From Leucobacter sp. OH1287 (GTDB lineage: Bacteria > Actinomycetota > Actinomycetes > Actinomycetales > Microbacteriaceae): a stretch of 64,000 nucleotides of DNA. The translations under genes were made by a program, and so were the position numbers. Positions within the stretch are counted from its first letter, which is position 1; every line of letters starts with the position of its first letter. A model generated the notes under the pieces. That model was not told the DNA's origin. It did no database searches and was given only the letters and a program-made list of their open reading frames with translations. This document shows, piece after piece, positions 57,360 to 64,000 of this stretch. The stretch covers positions 53,818 through 117,817 of the forward strand of contig NZ_RQYM01000006.1 of the NCBI RefSeq assembly GCF_003859945.1. The letters are read 5' to 3'.

Positions 57360-57826
57360 AGCCTGCAGCTGGCGGATCCGCCCGGCAGCCGATGCCGCAC
57401 TCTCGCCACCAGGTTGTAACCAATCTCGGCGAGCGCCCTGATGCCGGGGAGTTGCAGGATTCGCCCGGCCACTCGCCACGGCCTGCTCTCGCAGCCGGTG
57501 AGCAGCAGCGCGATCGCGGCGGCTCCGCTCGCGCGGGTGATTCCGGGGCGGCCGGGGGTGCGGCGGATAGCCCACACTCGCTCGTTCGCAAGTTCGGGGG
57601 TGAGCAGGTATTCGCTGAGGTCCAGCGCCTGCCATGACACGACTTCGAGTCCCGGTATCTGCTCTAGTTCCGGCACGATCTCTGAACGGTGTGCCTCTTT
57701 CGCTCGTGGCACACCCCAGCGGAACACTAGCCAGGTGACGCAGCGGCGACAGAATCCGCAATCGCCGTCATAGATTAACAGCGTCTGCTGCTCATCCACT
57801 GCGGTGAAAAGTGGACTGGTCACCAC
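57356..57826 (-). CDS. DCC (DUF393) thiol-disulfide family protein
   Basis: 156 residues. The family motif LLIYDGDCGFCRRC with the CxxC pair is near residue 16, and a later SGAAAIALLL and ILQLPGIRALAEIGYNLVAR complete the fold. Predicted redox function; substrate unknown. GTG start overlaps the stop of the gene before it. Confidence 0.85.
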   Translation of the reverse strand: MVTSPLFTAVDEQQTLLIYDGDCGFCRRCVTWLVFRWGVPRAKEAHRSEIVPELEQIPGLEVVSWQALDLSEYLLTPELANERVWAIRRTPGRPGITRASGAAAIALLLTGCESRPWRVAGRILQLPGIRALAEIGYNLVARVRHRLPGGSASCRL

Positions 57827-58710
57827 TGCCCCCCGATTTCATTGTAGACTCGCGTCCACTGTTCATTATCGGCCGGGCAGATGTGCTGGGTGCCGGCGAG
57901 CGTGAATGACATCATGTTTTGGATCGCCTGGTTCCGCTGTGACGAATCCACCCCCTGAAGCGCTAATTCGATGAGCGGTGAAGTGTTTGCGAAGGACCGC
58001 ATCTCGTCCGCGTCAACATCGTGTTTCAGCAGAATCGCCGCCTCGCAGGCGTCAAGCGCGATGCTCAGCACAAACATCTGGTCGAACTCGCTCAGCCCCT
58101 GGCCGGTCTGCTGGATAATTCGCGCCTCAACCTCCGCCATCAGCGCCTGCTGTTGTGGTGTGACCGGGGTAACCTTTTCGGCGTTGAGCAGCTGCTGTGC
58201 CTCATGGTAGCTGCGCAGCTCGTCAATCACCTGCGCAATCTCCTGCGGTGTGCCGTCAATCTGCACGCCACCAAAATCATTGAACCCTTTCGGTGGGGTA
58301 ACCGTCGTACCGTCACCCTTGTCAGTTTTGGTGCCCAGCTCAACCTCTTTCTTGCCGTTCTTCTTGGCGGATCCGCCATCACCGCCATCCTCCAGCTTCG
58401 GCGCCGCAGTGGTTTGCTCCCCCGCGGACGAGACCGCGCGCACAATCGAGCTGACGCCGAAAACCGAACCGACGAACAAGCTGAGCGCTAAAATCCCGCC
58501 GCCGATCATCGCGGCAATCGCAACGCCCGGCAGTTTTGGCTTCGGAGAGGCTGGCTGCTGGGGCGCGCCCTCGCCGTAGAACTGCGGCGCTGCCACATCA
58601 GGCTGCTGCGGCTGCTGAGGTGCGGCGTACGGCGCACCCTGTGGCGCGACCTGCGGGTATTGCTGTGAGGAGTTCTCCGGGGCTGGCTGGGGGGTGTTTG
58701 GCTGGTTCAT
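57820..58710 (-). CDS. Pro/Gln-rich single-pass membrane protein
   Basis: About 296 residues from ATG 58710 (MNQPNTPQPAPE), after AAGGAT. A cytoplasmic Pro/Gln-rich segment (1-70), one membrane helix (VAIAAMIGGGILALSLFVGSV), a charged linker (GDGGSAKKNGKKEVELGTK) and an extracellular alpha-helical domain of about 150 residues. No family recognised. Overlaps the next gene by 7 bases. Confidence 0.75.
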   Translation of the reverse strand: MNQPNTPQPAPENSSQQYPQVAPQGAPYAAPQQPQQPDVAAPQFYGEGAPQQPASPKPKLPGVAIAAMIGGGILALSLFVGSVFGVSSIVRAVSSAGEQTTAAPKLEDGGDGGSAKKNGKKEVELGTKTDKGDGTTVTPPKGFNDFGGVQIDGTPQEIAQVIDELRSYHEAQQLLNAEKVTPVTPQQQALMAEVEARIIQQTGQGLSEFDQMFVLSIALDACEAAILLKHDVDADEMRSFANTSPLIELALQGVDSSQRNQAIQNMMSFTLAGTQHICPADNEQWTRVYNEIGGQW

Positions 58711-58947
58711 GACACAGATCCTTCTGCTTGAAACTAACAAGCCCGACAGTTCCGGGCGGTTATGCACTAGCTTACTCCGCGCTAGATTCCCGCGTATAGT
58801 TTTCCACAGGTTTATTTCAGCGGTTGCTCCGGCGCCCCGACCGCGCTAGGCGCCGCACCCGCCGGATCCACCCGCCGCCCGCTGCCGTAGCCCGCCGCCG
58901 CCCGCTGCCGCTTCACAAACCCCGCCCGCGTACAATAGACTGCTGAT

Positions 58948-59253
58948 ATGCGTTACACAGATATTGCGGCCGCAAAAGCCGCCGGTTTTGATTTCGTGCA
59001 CGAGCCAGAGCAGTCCAGGTTCGCCCTGCACTCCCTCGACGGCGTTCAGGGCGTCGCCGAGTACACTGTCCGCGGTGATGTTATCGACTTCGATCACACC
59101 GAGGTGGATCCGTCACTCCGCGGCACCGGCATCGCTGAACTGCTCGGCGACTACGCGCTGCGCAGCGACTTCGCGAACCAGTACACTCTCGCTGCAAGCT
59201 GCCGGTTCATTGTCGGGCTCGCCGAAAAAACCGGTATCGAGCTCAAACAGTAG
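58948..59253 (+). CDS. YjdJ-type GNAT acetyltransferase
   Basis: 101 residues. Short GNAT fold of the YidJ/GCN5-like class: FDHTEVDPSLRGTGIAELLGDYAL holds the acetyl-CoA pyrophosphate loop (RGTGIA), followed by AASCRFIVGL. Acts on a small amine or protein. A TAGACT box is 6 bases before the ATG (leaderless). Confidence 0.85.
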   Translation: MRYTDIAAAKAAGFDFVHEPEQSRFALHSLDGVQGVAEYTVRGDVIDFDHTEVDPSLRGTGIAELLGDYALRSDFANQYTLAASCRFIVGLAEKTGIELKQ

Positions 59254-59286
59254 CCGTTTAACATAGCGTAAGGTTTAAGTGTACCT

Positions 59287-59323
59287 GTTAGGCTGTGGCG
59301 CTTAATATGCGCCGCAACCTAAC
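59287..59323. repeat. 15-base near-perfect palindrome
   Basis: GTTAGGCTGTGGCGC and its complement (13 of 15) flank TTAATAT. It lies between the GNAT gene and a strong ribosome site. It may end the GNAT transcript, act as an operator, or mark the boundary of the accessory segment. Confidence 0.6.
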
Positions 59324-59358
59324 AGCGGAATTCGTGTGCGTAGCGGCAAGGAGGTGCA

Positions 59359-59439
59359 ATGATGGAGGATCCTAACGTTGAGAACTTCGTTGCTGGGCAG
59401 GGATTCAGTCGTTCGGAAACTCCGGACAACTGCCGCTGA
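59359..59439 (+). CDS. Possible short peptide or leader ORF
   Basis: 26 codons (MMEDPNVENFVAGQGFSRSE and six more) behind the best ribosome site of the area, AAGGAGGTGCA. No family seen. Convergent with the AlkD-like pseudogene. Could be a truncated gene start or a leader peptide. Confidence 0.35.
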   Translation: MMEDPNVENFVAGQGFSRSETPDNCR

Positions 59440-59495
59440 CGGCAAACGTTACTCGGTTGCGCACTATAGATTTTTTGTTGGACACTCGACATTTT

Positions 59496-60141
59496 CAGTC
59501 GATTGTGTGGTCTACAGACCGAAGTGCCCGCTTCACGATGCGAGCGGTAGCAGCATTATCGTTTTCGGCAACCCACCTCTTGCACAGTGCTATAGCCCAG
59601 TCGGGGCGTGTCTTCGAGGCGTCGTTGATCCAGTTGGCGACCGAGTCCTGCACATACTGTGATGGATCCGCACGGAGCGGATGCAGGATTGGCTCTCCGC
59701 ATTCCGGTTGCTGTTTTAGTGCGGGAATGTGCGCAGCCCAGACACCACGCGGCCGGCAAAGTGCTCATCGTCGGCGAACCGTCGCAGTCGGCTGAGCAAA
59801 CTGGCAGGGCCCGTTGTGGATCGCGCTGCGTGGAGGAAGCAAATCCACCCGCGTACCGTGTCAGAGGTGTGATCGGCCAGGCGCTCGACCTCGGCCGCGT
59901 TGAGGTGGTCCGCTAGGGCAGAGCCGATGCGTGTCATGCGCTTCAGGATCCCGAGCTGCTGTGCATCGGCTACGATTGAGCGCAGTTCCTCGTCCGCATC
60001 AGGAATTGCCGCCGCTAGCAGGGCTTTGTGGTCGATAGCGAGGGCTTCAGCAAGCGTGCGTGCTGGTGTGGTGCCCGCGTTGAGTGCGTCCAGATGGGCA
60101 GTGTCGATGTCGGCGCGGCTGCTCGCCCCGCGTTCACTCAT
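59496..60141 (-). pseudogene. DNA alkylation repair (AlkD-like) gene, frameshifted
   Basis: The first frame (from ATG 60141) has ARTLAEALAIDHKALLAAAI and RIGSALADHL, then HDTVRGW-type repeats; the second frame continues with RPRGVWAAHIPALK, HPLRADPSQYVQDSVANWIN and ATARIVKRALRSV, matching the AlkD family (HEAT-like repeats). The break is at about 59755-59775, in the FADDEHFAGR region. AlkD excises bulky alkylated bases. Starts 4 bases inside the MarR stop (ATGA). A sequencing error is possible. Confidence 0.75.
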
Positions 60142-60623
60142 CTCACTACCTCAGCGACCAGATTCTGCTGCATCGCAGCTAATACTGAGGCTGCTCTGTT
60201 CCGCTTATCGGAGTTGATTCCAGCCCCGAGTTGGTTAAGCCAGCGGGCATAGACCGGCACGAGTTCCCCGATCAGTTCTTCACCATCATTCGTGGTCGTG
60301 AGTGTGTGCGTGCGTCGATCGGTTGCGTGCGGCTGGCGCTCGATCAGCCCGTCACGTTCAAGACGATCCAGCAAGCCGGTAACGGTCGCGGAAGTCACTT
60401 CGAGCCGGTCAGCCAGCGTGCGGGGAGTGATCCCGGGCTCGGCAGAAACCGCTAGGAGCGCAGCGAGCCGCCCCTCTGACAGATCATGCCTGGCGAGCAG
60501 TTCCGTGCAGGCCATATCGATCCGCCGCGCCGTTGTCAGGACAATCATCACCAACCGCGCAGCCTCATCGTCCCCAAGCCGCGACAGTAGCAGCTCTTGT
60601 TTAATACCAACCGCATTATTCAT
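60138..60623 (-). CDS. MarR family transcriptional regulator
   Basis: 161 residues. Winged helix core: SEGRLAALLAVSAEPGITPRTLADRLEVTSATVTGLLDRLERDGLI-type sequence (in parts) with RQPHATDRRTHTLTTT as the wing. TAATAT 8 bases before the ATG suggests a leaderless mRNA; the TTACTAG-N4-CTAGTGA operator overlaps that promoter, so autoregulation is likely. Probably controls itself and the AlkD-like gene. Confidence 0.9.
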   Translation of the reverse strand: MNNAVGIKQELLLSRLGDDEAARLVMIVLTTARRIDMACTELLARHDLSEGRLAALLAVSAEPGITPRTLADRLEVTSATVTGLLDRLERDGLIERQPHATDRRTHTLTTTNDGEELIGELVPVYARWLNQLGAGINSDKRNRAASVLAAMQQNLVAEVVR

Positions 60624-60634
60624 TAGCCACCATA

Positions 60635-60652
60635 TTACTAGCCGCCTAGTGA
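60635..60652. promoter_or_regulatory. MarR operator
   Basis: TTACTAG-CCGC-CTAGTGA, an inverted repeat (6 of 7) overlapping the TAATAT promoter box of the MarR gene. Confidence 0.65.
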
Positions 60653-60740
60653 TATGGCAACCCTAGACCAGGCTTCGCACCGGGTGCTCATCCAGAGCTT
60701 CGCGAGCTAGCTTTAGTGAGCATGTCCTTGGTCTGACCCC

Positions 60741-61001
60741 TCATCCTCGGTCAATAGCGTAACTAGCCGACAGCCGCAAAGCAGCTCCGTCTTCATCGCT
60801 AGCTAACCACTCGATCTGCAGGATTGCGTACCTCGCCTCAACGTCAGGATCGTTAGCCTCGTTAATTTCAAAGAGGATCGCACCGTCTGCCTGCACTAGA
60901 TTACATGGCCGGCCGGCAGGCGGTTCACATTCCCAGGCACGCTGCTGCTCAACATTCGGCAGACCCGAATCAGTAAGCGAATCGGTGACTCGAAGATGGA
61001 G
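60741..61001 (-). pseudogene. 3' part of a gene split by IS21
   Basis: Encodes LRVTDSLTDSGLPNVEQQRAW and a further 60 residues ending LRLSASYAIDRG. Together with the 5' part at 63475-63702 it makes one frame of about 160 codons once the IS is removed; ctc-cat (the target duplication) reads Leu-His on both sides. Beta-rich, no family recognised. Confidence 0.8.
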
Positions 61002-61104
61002 TGTGTTACCGCATTTTAAAGTGAGCCAAAACCGCACTTAAAAGTGAGCCAAAACCGCAGTCATTTTTGAACCAAAACCGCAGTTACCCCGTCTATCTAA
61101 TATC

Positions 61105-61854
61105 TTATTTCATTGTCGCGTGCAGCACCCTGTAACTGGTGCCCTCGAACCTGAGAATTCTGCCGTGGTGAACTGTCCGGTCAATAATCGCGGCAGCCAT
61201 GTTCGCATCACCAAACACACTCGCCCAGCGAGAGAACTCCAGATTCGATGTATAGATCACTGACTGCTTTTCGTAAGCATTAGCGATCACCTGATAGATA
61301 AGCCTTGCTCCTTCCGTGTCAATCGGGATATACCCGAGCTCGTCAATAATCAACAAGTCAGCTTTCGCTATCATTGTTAACACCTTATCCAGCCTGCCTT
61401 CCTCGCATGCTTGATGTAGAACCCCGATCAACGACGCTGCTGTGTAGTAGCGGACTGCTAAACCGTTTTGGCAAGCCAAAAACCCAAGCGCTGTCGCCAA
61501 ATGTGTTTTACCCGTTCCAACATCACCATAAAGCACAAGATCCTCGTGGTGGGCGATGAACGCTAAAGATTCCATCTCAGCACGCCCCCAATCAACCGGC
61601 CAGTTAATCGTTGAGTAATCAAACCCATCAAGAGTTTTAACCGCGGGGAATTTCGCTTGTTTAATAAGTCGCTGCTGTCTGGAGAGTCTGCGAGATTTTT
61701 CCTCTTCTTCCAGCAGCCGGTAAAGAAACCTGCGTTGGCTGGCGTTAGCATCCTCAACGACCTCGCATATCACCTGTTTCGTGAAAGTAAGGGTTGCTGC
61801 TTTGTCCATAATGTCTGAAATTGACGGTGTGGGCAGGATAGTTCCTCTAGGCAT
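61105..61854 (-). CDS. istB: IstB-like ATP-binding protein
   Basis: 249 residues. Walker A LYGDVGTGKTHLATALG, Walker B LLIIDELGYIP and the AAA+ fold. Assists target choice and strand transfer by IstA. Start overlaps the istA stop by 8 bases. Confidence 0.95.
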   Translation of the reverse strand: MPRGTILPTPSISDIMDKAATLTFTKQVICEVVEDANASQRRFLYRLLEEEEKSRRLSRQQRLIKQAKFPAVKTLDGFDYSTINWPVDWGRAEMESLAFIAHHEDLVLYGDVGTGKTHLATALGFLACQNGLAVRYYTAASLIGVLHQACEEGRLDKVLTMIAKADLLIIDELGYIPIDTEGARLIYQVIANAYEKQSVIYTSNLEFSRWASVFGDANMAAAIIDRTVHHGRILRFEGTSYRVLHATMK

Positions 61855-63316
61855 TATTAGCTCCGTTCTGTCTAGCTAACCGGTCATAGACAGTGAAATC
61901 AATCACCGGTTGCGGCCTCTCAGCTTTAGGCTGTCGAGCGCGCCGTAATGTGATGTTAAGGCTTGGTTCGTCTAGCTTCCTGCCGCTGGTAACAACCTCG
62001 GCAGCAGCGGTTATAGTTTCTTTGAACCCGTAATCATAGGACAGCTCTTTAACTAGCAGCAATAACTCCCGCTTGTCTGGCAGTGACTGCTTATCAATAT
62101 AGGTGTTAAGCGTTGCCGGGATGAACTTCCGAATGGGTGACTGGGAAAAAGACACCGGCTTTAAGGTAAGAGATTCCAGCAGCATCACCGGATCTAAAAC
62201 AGTTTCACTGCTCTTTGCCCATACCCGTTTGGTTTCTATGATGCGACGCATCTGCAGATCACAAACCTCGATGCTGTTAGCTCTTAATCCTACTTGCACG
62301 TTCTGCCCCTGTAAGTGGCTGCCTACAAAATAGCGGGTGCCTTTAACCTGAATATTACCGACCTTGTCAACCAGCCGTGTCATCCAGGTGCAAGCATCAA
62401 ACCCAATCCCGGGGAGGGGTTTGCTCTCTAACTGGTCGATCTTAAACAGATCCCCGATCCTCTCGTCTTTTCGATAGTGTCTAAGATCAAGCAACTGGTC
62501 ACATTTTTTCAGTAACTGTTTAGACAGCCCTTCCAACGTTTCTGCTGCTGGTATGGGTACAAGCATGTTCCTGCGTAAGTATCCGACCGCGTTTTCCACG
62601 CTACCTTTCTCGTTCCCGCTGGCTGGGTTGGTGAATGTAGCTTCTATCCCGTAATGGGTAAGGAAACTGGAGAACAGTTCTGTAAGGTGGCGTTTGTTGC
62701 CAGGGGTGATTCGAACGAGTGCTGGAGCGTTATCAAACACCATAACTCGCGGCACAAACCCCACATGTTCCATTATCTGGCGAAGCCCCCAACAGAAACA
62801 CTCCACGCTCTGGCCAGGCAGGGCGATACAGTATCTAGCGTTTGAAAAGGGGAATGTTACAGCCAATATGTGAATGGCTACAGTGTTACCTGCGATAACC
62901 GCTTGCGCCTCACCAAAATCGACTTGCATTGTTGCTGGTTGCCAGGCAAGCTCTGTATATCCCTCTCCGGGTTTAGCCTGATTTTCCCTGTATTTACGCA
63001 ACCATCGTTGAACAGCGTCTACTGACCCTTCAAACCCGTGCTCGTCAATAAGCCGCTGCCAGATACGTACACCGGTGTGTCTTTGTTTACGTGGCGCGGT
63101 CTCGTCTTGTTTAAGCCAGTGGAGTATCACCTCACTATAGGGGTCTACCCTTGACCTGGATGATGTTGGCCGGGGTTTAACCGAGAAATCCTGCCGGTCA
63201 ACATACTTAGTGACGGTGTTACGTGAGAGCCCGTAATCAGTCGCTATTGCTCTTAGGGATTTACCCGCTTCATATTCTCGTCTGATAACGTTTTGAATTG
63301 ACACTGGTATCGTCAT
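61847..63316 (-). CDS. istA: IS21-family transposase IstA
   Basis: 489 residues. N-terminal helix-turn-helix (GKSLRAIATDYGLSRNTVTKYV), DDE core with MQVDFGEAQ (Asp), RVMVFDNAPAL (Asp) and EKGSVENAVGYLRR (Glu), and a C-terminal domain. ATG after GGAAGGAAAGG. Intact. Confidence 0.95.
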   Translation of the reverse strand: MTIPVSIQNVIRREYEAGKSLRAIATDYGLSRNTVTKYVDRQDFSVKPRPTSSRSRVDPYSEVILHWLKQDETAPRKQRHTGVRIWQRLIDEHGFEGSVDAVQRWLRKYRENQAKPGEGYTELAWQPATMQVDFGEAQAVIAGNTVAIHILAVTFPFSNARYCIALPGQSVECFCWGLRQIMEHVGFVPRVMVFDNAPALVRITPGNKRHLTELFSSFLTHYGIEATFTNPASGNEKGSVENAVGYLRRNMLVPIPAAETLEGLSKQLLKKCDQLLDLRHYRKDERIGDLFKIDQLESKPLPGIGFDACTWMTRLVDKVGNIQVKGTRYFVGSHLQGQNVQVGLRANSIEVCDLQMRRIIETKRVWAKSSETVLDPVMLLESLTLKPVSFSQSPIRKFIPATLNTYIDKQSLPDKRELLLLVKELSYDYGFKETITAAAEVVTSGRKLDEPSLNITLRRARQPKAERPQPVIDFTVYDRLARQNGANNA

Positions 63317-63474
63317 GCCTTTCCTTCCTAATCACATTGGCAATCAGGAATTTACTAGGTGATGACGGGCCAGTGTCTCACTTTCCAGCGTTCTTTAAGA
63401 GGACGTTAAAAAGTGAGCCACTGGGTGGCTCACTTTTACTGCGGTTTTGGCTCAATTCTAGATGCGGTTACACA

Positions 63475-63702
63475 ATGGAGTGTCACCGGCATGTTTGTTG
63501 TCGCAATGCGGACAGGCTCGCCCCGCCGTACTCTCACCCAGTTGAGGGCACTCGGGGGCTCGAGAGATGACTGACCCCAGTCTGAATAAACCAGGTCAAG
63601 TTGCACTCCACCAATGCTTACCTCAGGTGGCGCAGGAAATGCATCAAGCGTCGGAAACTCAGAGATCTGATACTCGACGGTTGCATCATGTTCTGCTGAC
63701 AC
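63475..63702 (-). pseudogene. 5' part of a gene split by IS21
   Basis: GTG 63702 (VSAEHDATVEYQISEFPTLD) follows AAGGAGG; the frame runs to VRRGEPVRIATTNMPVTLH, where the IS interrupts it. Joined to the 3' part at 60741-61001. No signal peptide from this start; upstream starts would add a hydrophobic helix but lack a ribosome site. Function unknown. Confidence 0.75.
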
Positions 63703-63952
63703 GCGACCTCCTTCAGTCATTGATGTAGTGGAGTAGCCAAAGAGGCTCACCATGAGCATATAGAACAAAACGTGGATATAGAAGCCCCTCCGACGCCTGC
63801 ATTCGCACCTTGAAGAAGTTCTAGTCACGCAAGAAAAAGAAGGCCCCGTTCATTTATGCGTTACTTCACAAGCAAGAGGCCAGACCGGGGATCTATTAGT
63901 ATCCAATGTATTGAGGGGGCCCGTTTTTAGGTCCAGGCGTTATTAGAGTTTT
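63703..63952. other. Noncoding gap before the IS3 remnant
   Basis: No gene supported. A TGAGGGGGCCCG... inverted-repeat-like end begins at 63912 and probably marks the left end of the next IS element. GC is lower than in the housekeeping region. Confidence 0.5.
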
Positions 63953-64000
63953 TCAACCCGCCACCTGCTGTTGAGCAAACTCTCTCGGAGTGAGATAACC
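63953..64000 (-). CDS. IS3-type transposase, C-terminal end (partial)
   Basis: The last residues read GYLTPREFAQQQVAG and stop at 63953-63955. The LTPxEF tail is characteristic of the IS3-family integrase core. The gene runs off the right edge of the window. Confidence 0.75.
   Translation of the reverse strand, partial: GYLTPREFAQQQVAG

Larger units (their letters stand above)
61002..63474 (-). mobile_element. IS21-family insertion sequence
   Basis: 2473 bases with 12 of 13 matched ends (TGTGTTACCGCAT left, its partner right), and a 6-base target duplication ATGGAG at 60996-61001 and 63475-63480. Extra copies of AAGTGAGCCAAAACCGCA near both ends are the internal repeats typical of this family. 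Carries istA and istB. Recent insertion is likely because the target gene frame is intact on both sides. Confidence 0.95.

Noticed and set aside
63703..63828. Hydrophobic N-terminal extension of the split gene
   Set aside because: The GTG at 63702 has a clear AAGGAGG; the extension has none.

Overview
The window is a GC-rich (about 60% by eye) chromosomal segment from an actinobacterium. The best fit is a Microbacteriaceae-like member of the Micrococcales. Supporting signs are the purA–DUF3151 pair, the rpsF-ssb-rpsR-rplI operon, a cca tRNA nucleotidyltransferase back-to-back with a DUF6049 protein, trxB-trxA, a class Ib ribonucleotide reductase, GTP-type PEP carboxykinase, LAxTG-anchored surface proteins and many TANNNT boxes a few bases before a start codon (leaderless genes). 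The cca/DUF6049/trxBA block, rpsF operon and a perfect parS site place it near the replication origin. No rRNA, tRNA or CRISPR array was seen.

Layout. 0-8.5 kb: housekeeping genes (SGNH hydrolase, yajQ, DUF3151, purA, chorismate mutase, S4 RNA-binding protein, YigZ, holB, TAP-type lipoprotein peptidase). 8.7-11.5 kb: large thioester-domain surface protein. 11.7-16.2 kb: cell-wall polysaccharide cluster (two GT2 enzymes, LCP ligase, galE). 16.3-23.2 kb: Dabb protein, LysE exporter, HU, GT4 enzyme, secreted CHAP-like protein, amidase and a second, degenerate glycosyltransferase. 23.4-26.6 kb: fibronectin-repeat LAxTG surface protein with a DtxR/IdeR-type iron box upstream. 26.8-29.5 kb: three-gene ABC-2 exporter. 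29.6-30.8 kb: atypical YrdC/Sua5 protein and a GerW-like protein. 30.9-35.7 kb: branched-chain/pyruvate-type 2-oxoacid dehydrogenase E1a-E1b-E2 and hisC-like aminotransferase, with parS inside the E1a gene. 35.9-42.1 kb: purB, a frameshifted membrane protein with its ABC ATPase, two small membrane proteins and a second ABC-2 exporter. 42.3-49.8 kb: rplI-rpsR-ssb-rpsF, cca, DUF6049, trxB, trxA. 50-51 kb: repeat array in front of a decayed AlbA/HATPase-type regulator. 51.2-55.3 kb: nrdI-nrdE-nrdF with paired NrdR boxes. 55.4-59.3 kb: divergent PEPCK, DCC protein, proline-rich membrane protein, GNAT. 59.3-64 kb: accessory DNA with a MarR gene, a frameshifted AlkD-like gene, an IS21 element that splits a small gene with a visible target duplication, and the end of an IS3-type transposase.

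The most unusual global property is the palindrome GGATCC, which I count by eye about 100 times in the first 60 kb (about 20 expected from base composition) and not at all in the IS-bearing last 4 kb. Many copies lie in Gly/Ala/Ser/Pro-rich inserts within otherwise conserved enzymes, including one that replaces the zinc module of HolB. Other points of interest are the alternating-spacing TCACTC array, the iron box on the surface-protein gene, a PEPCK with a metal-ligand His and the hyper-reactive Cys both substituted, and the absence of murJ from its usual place.
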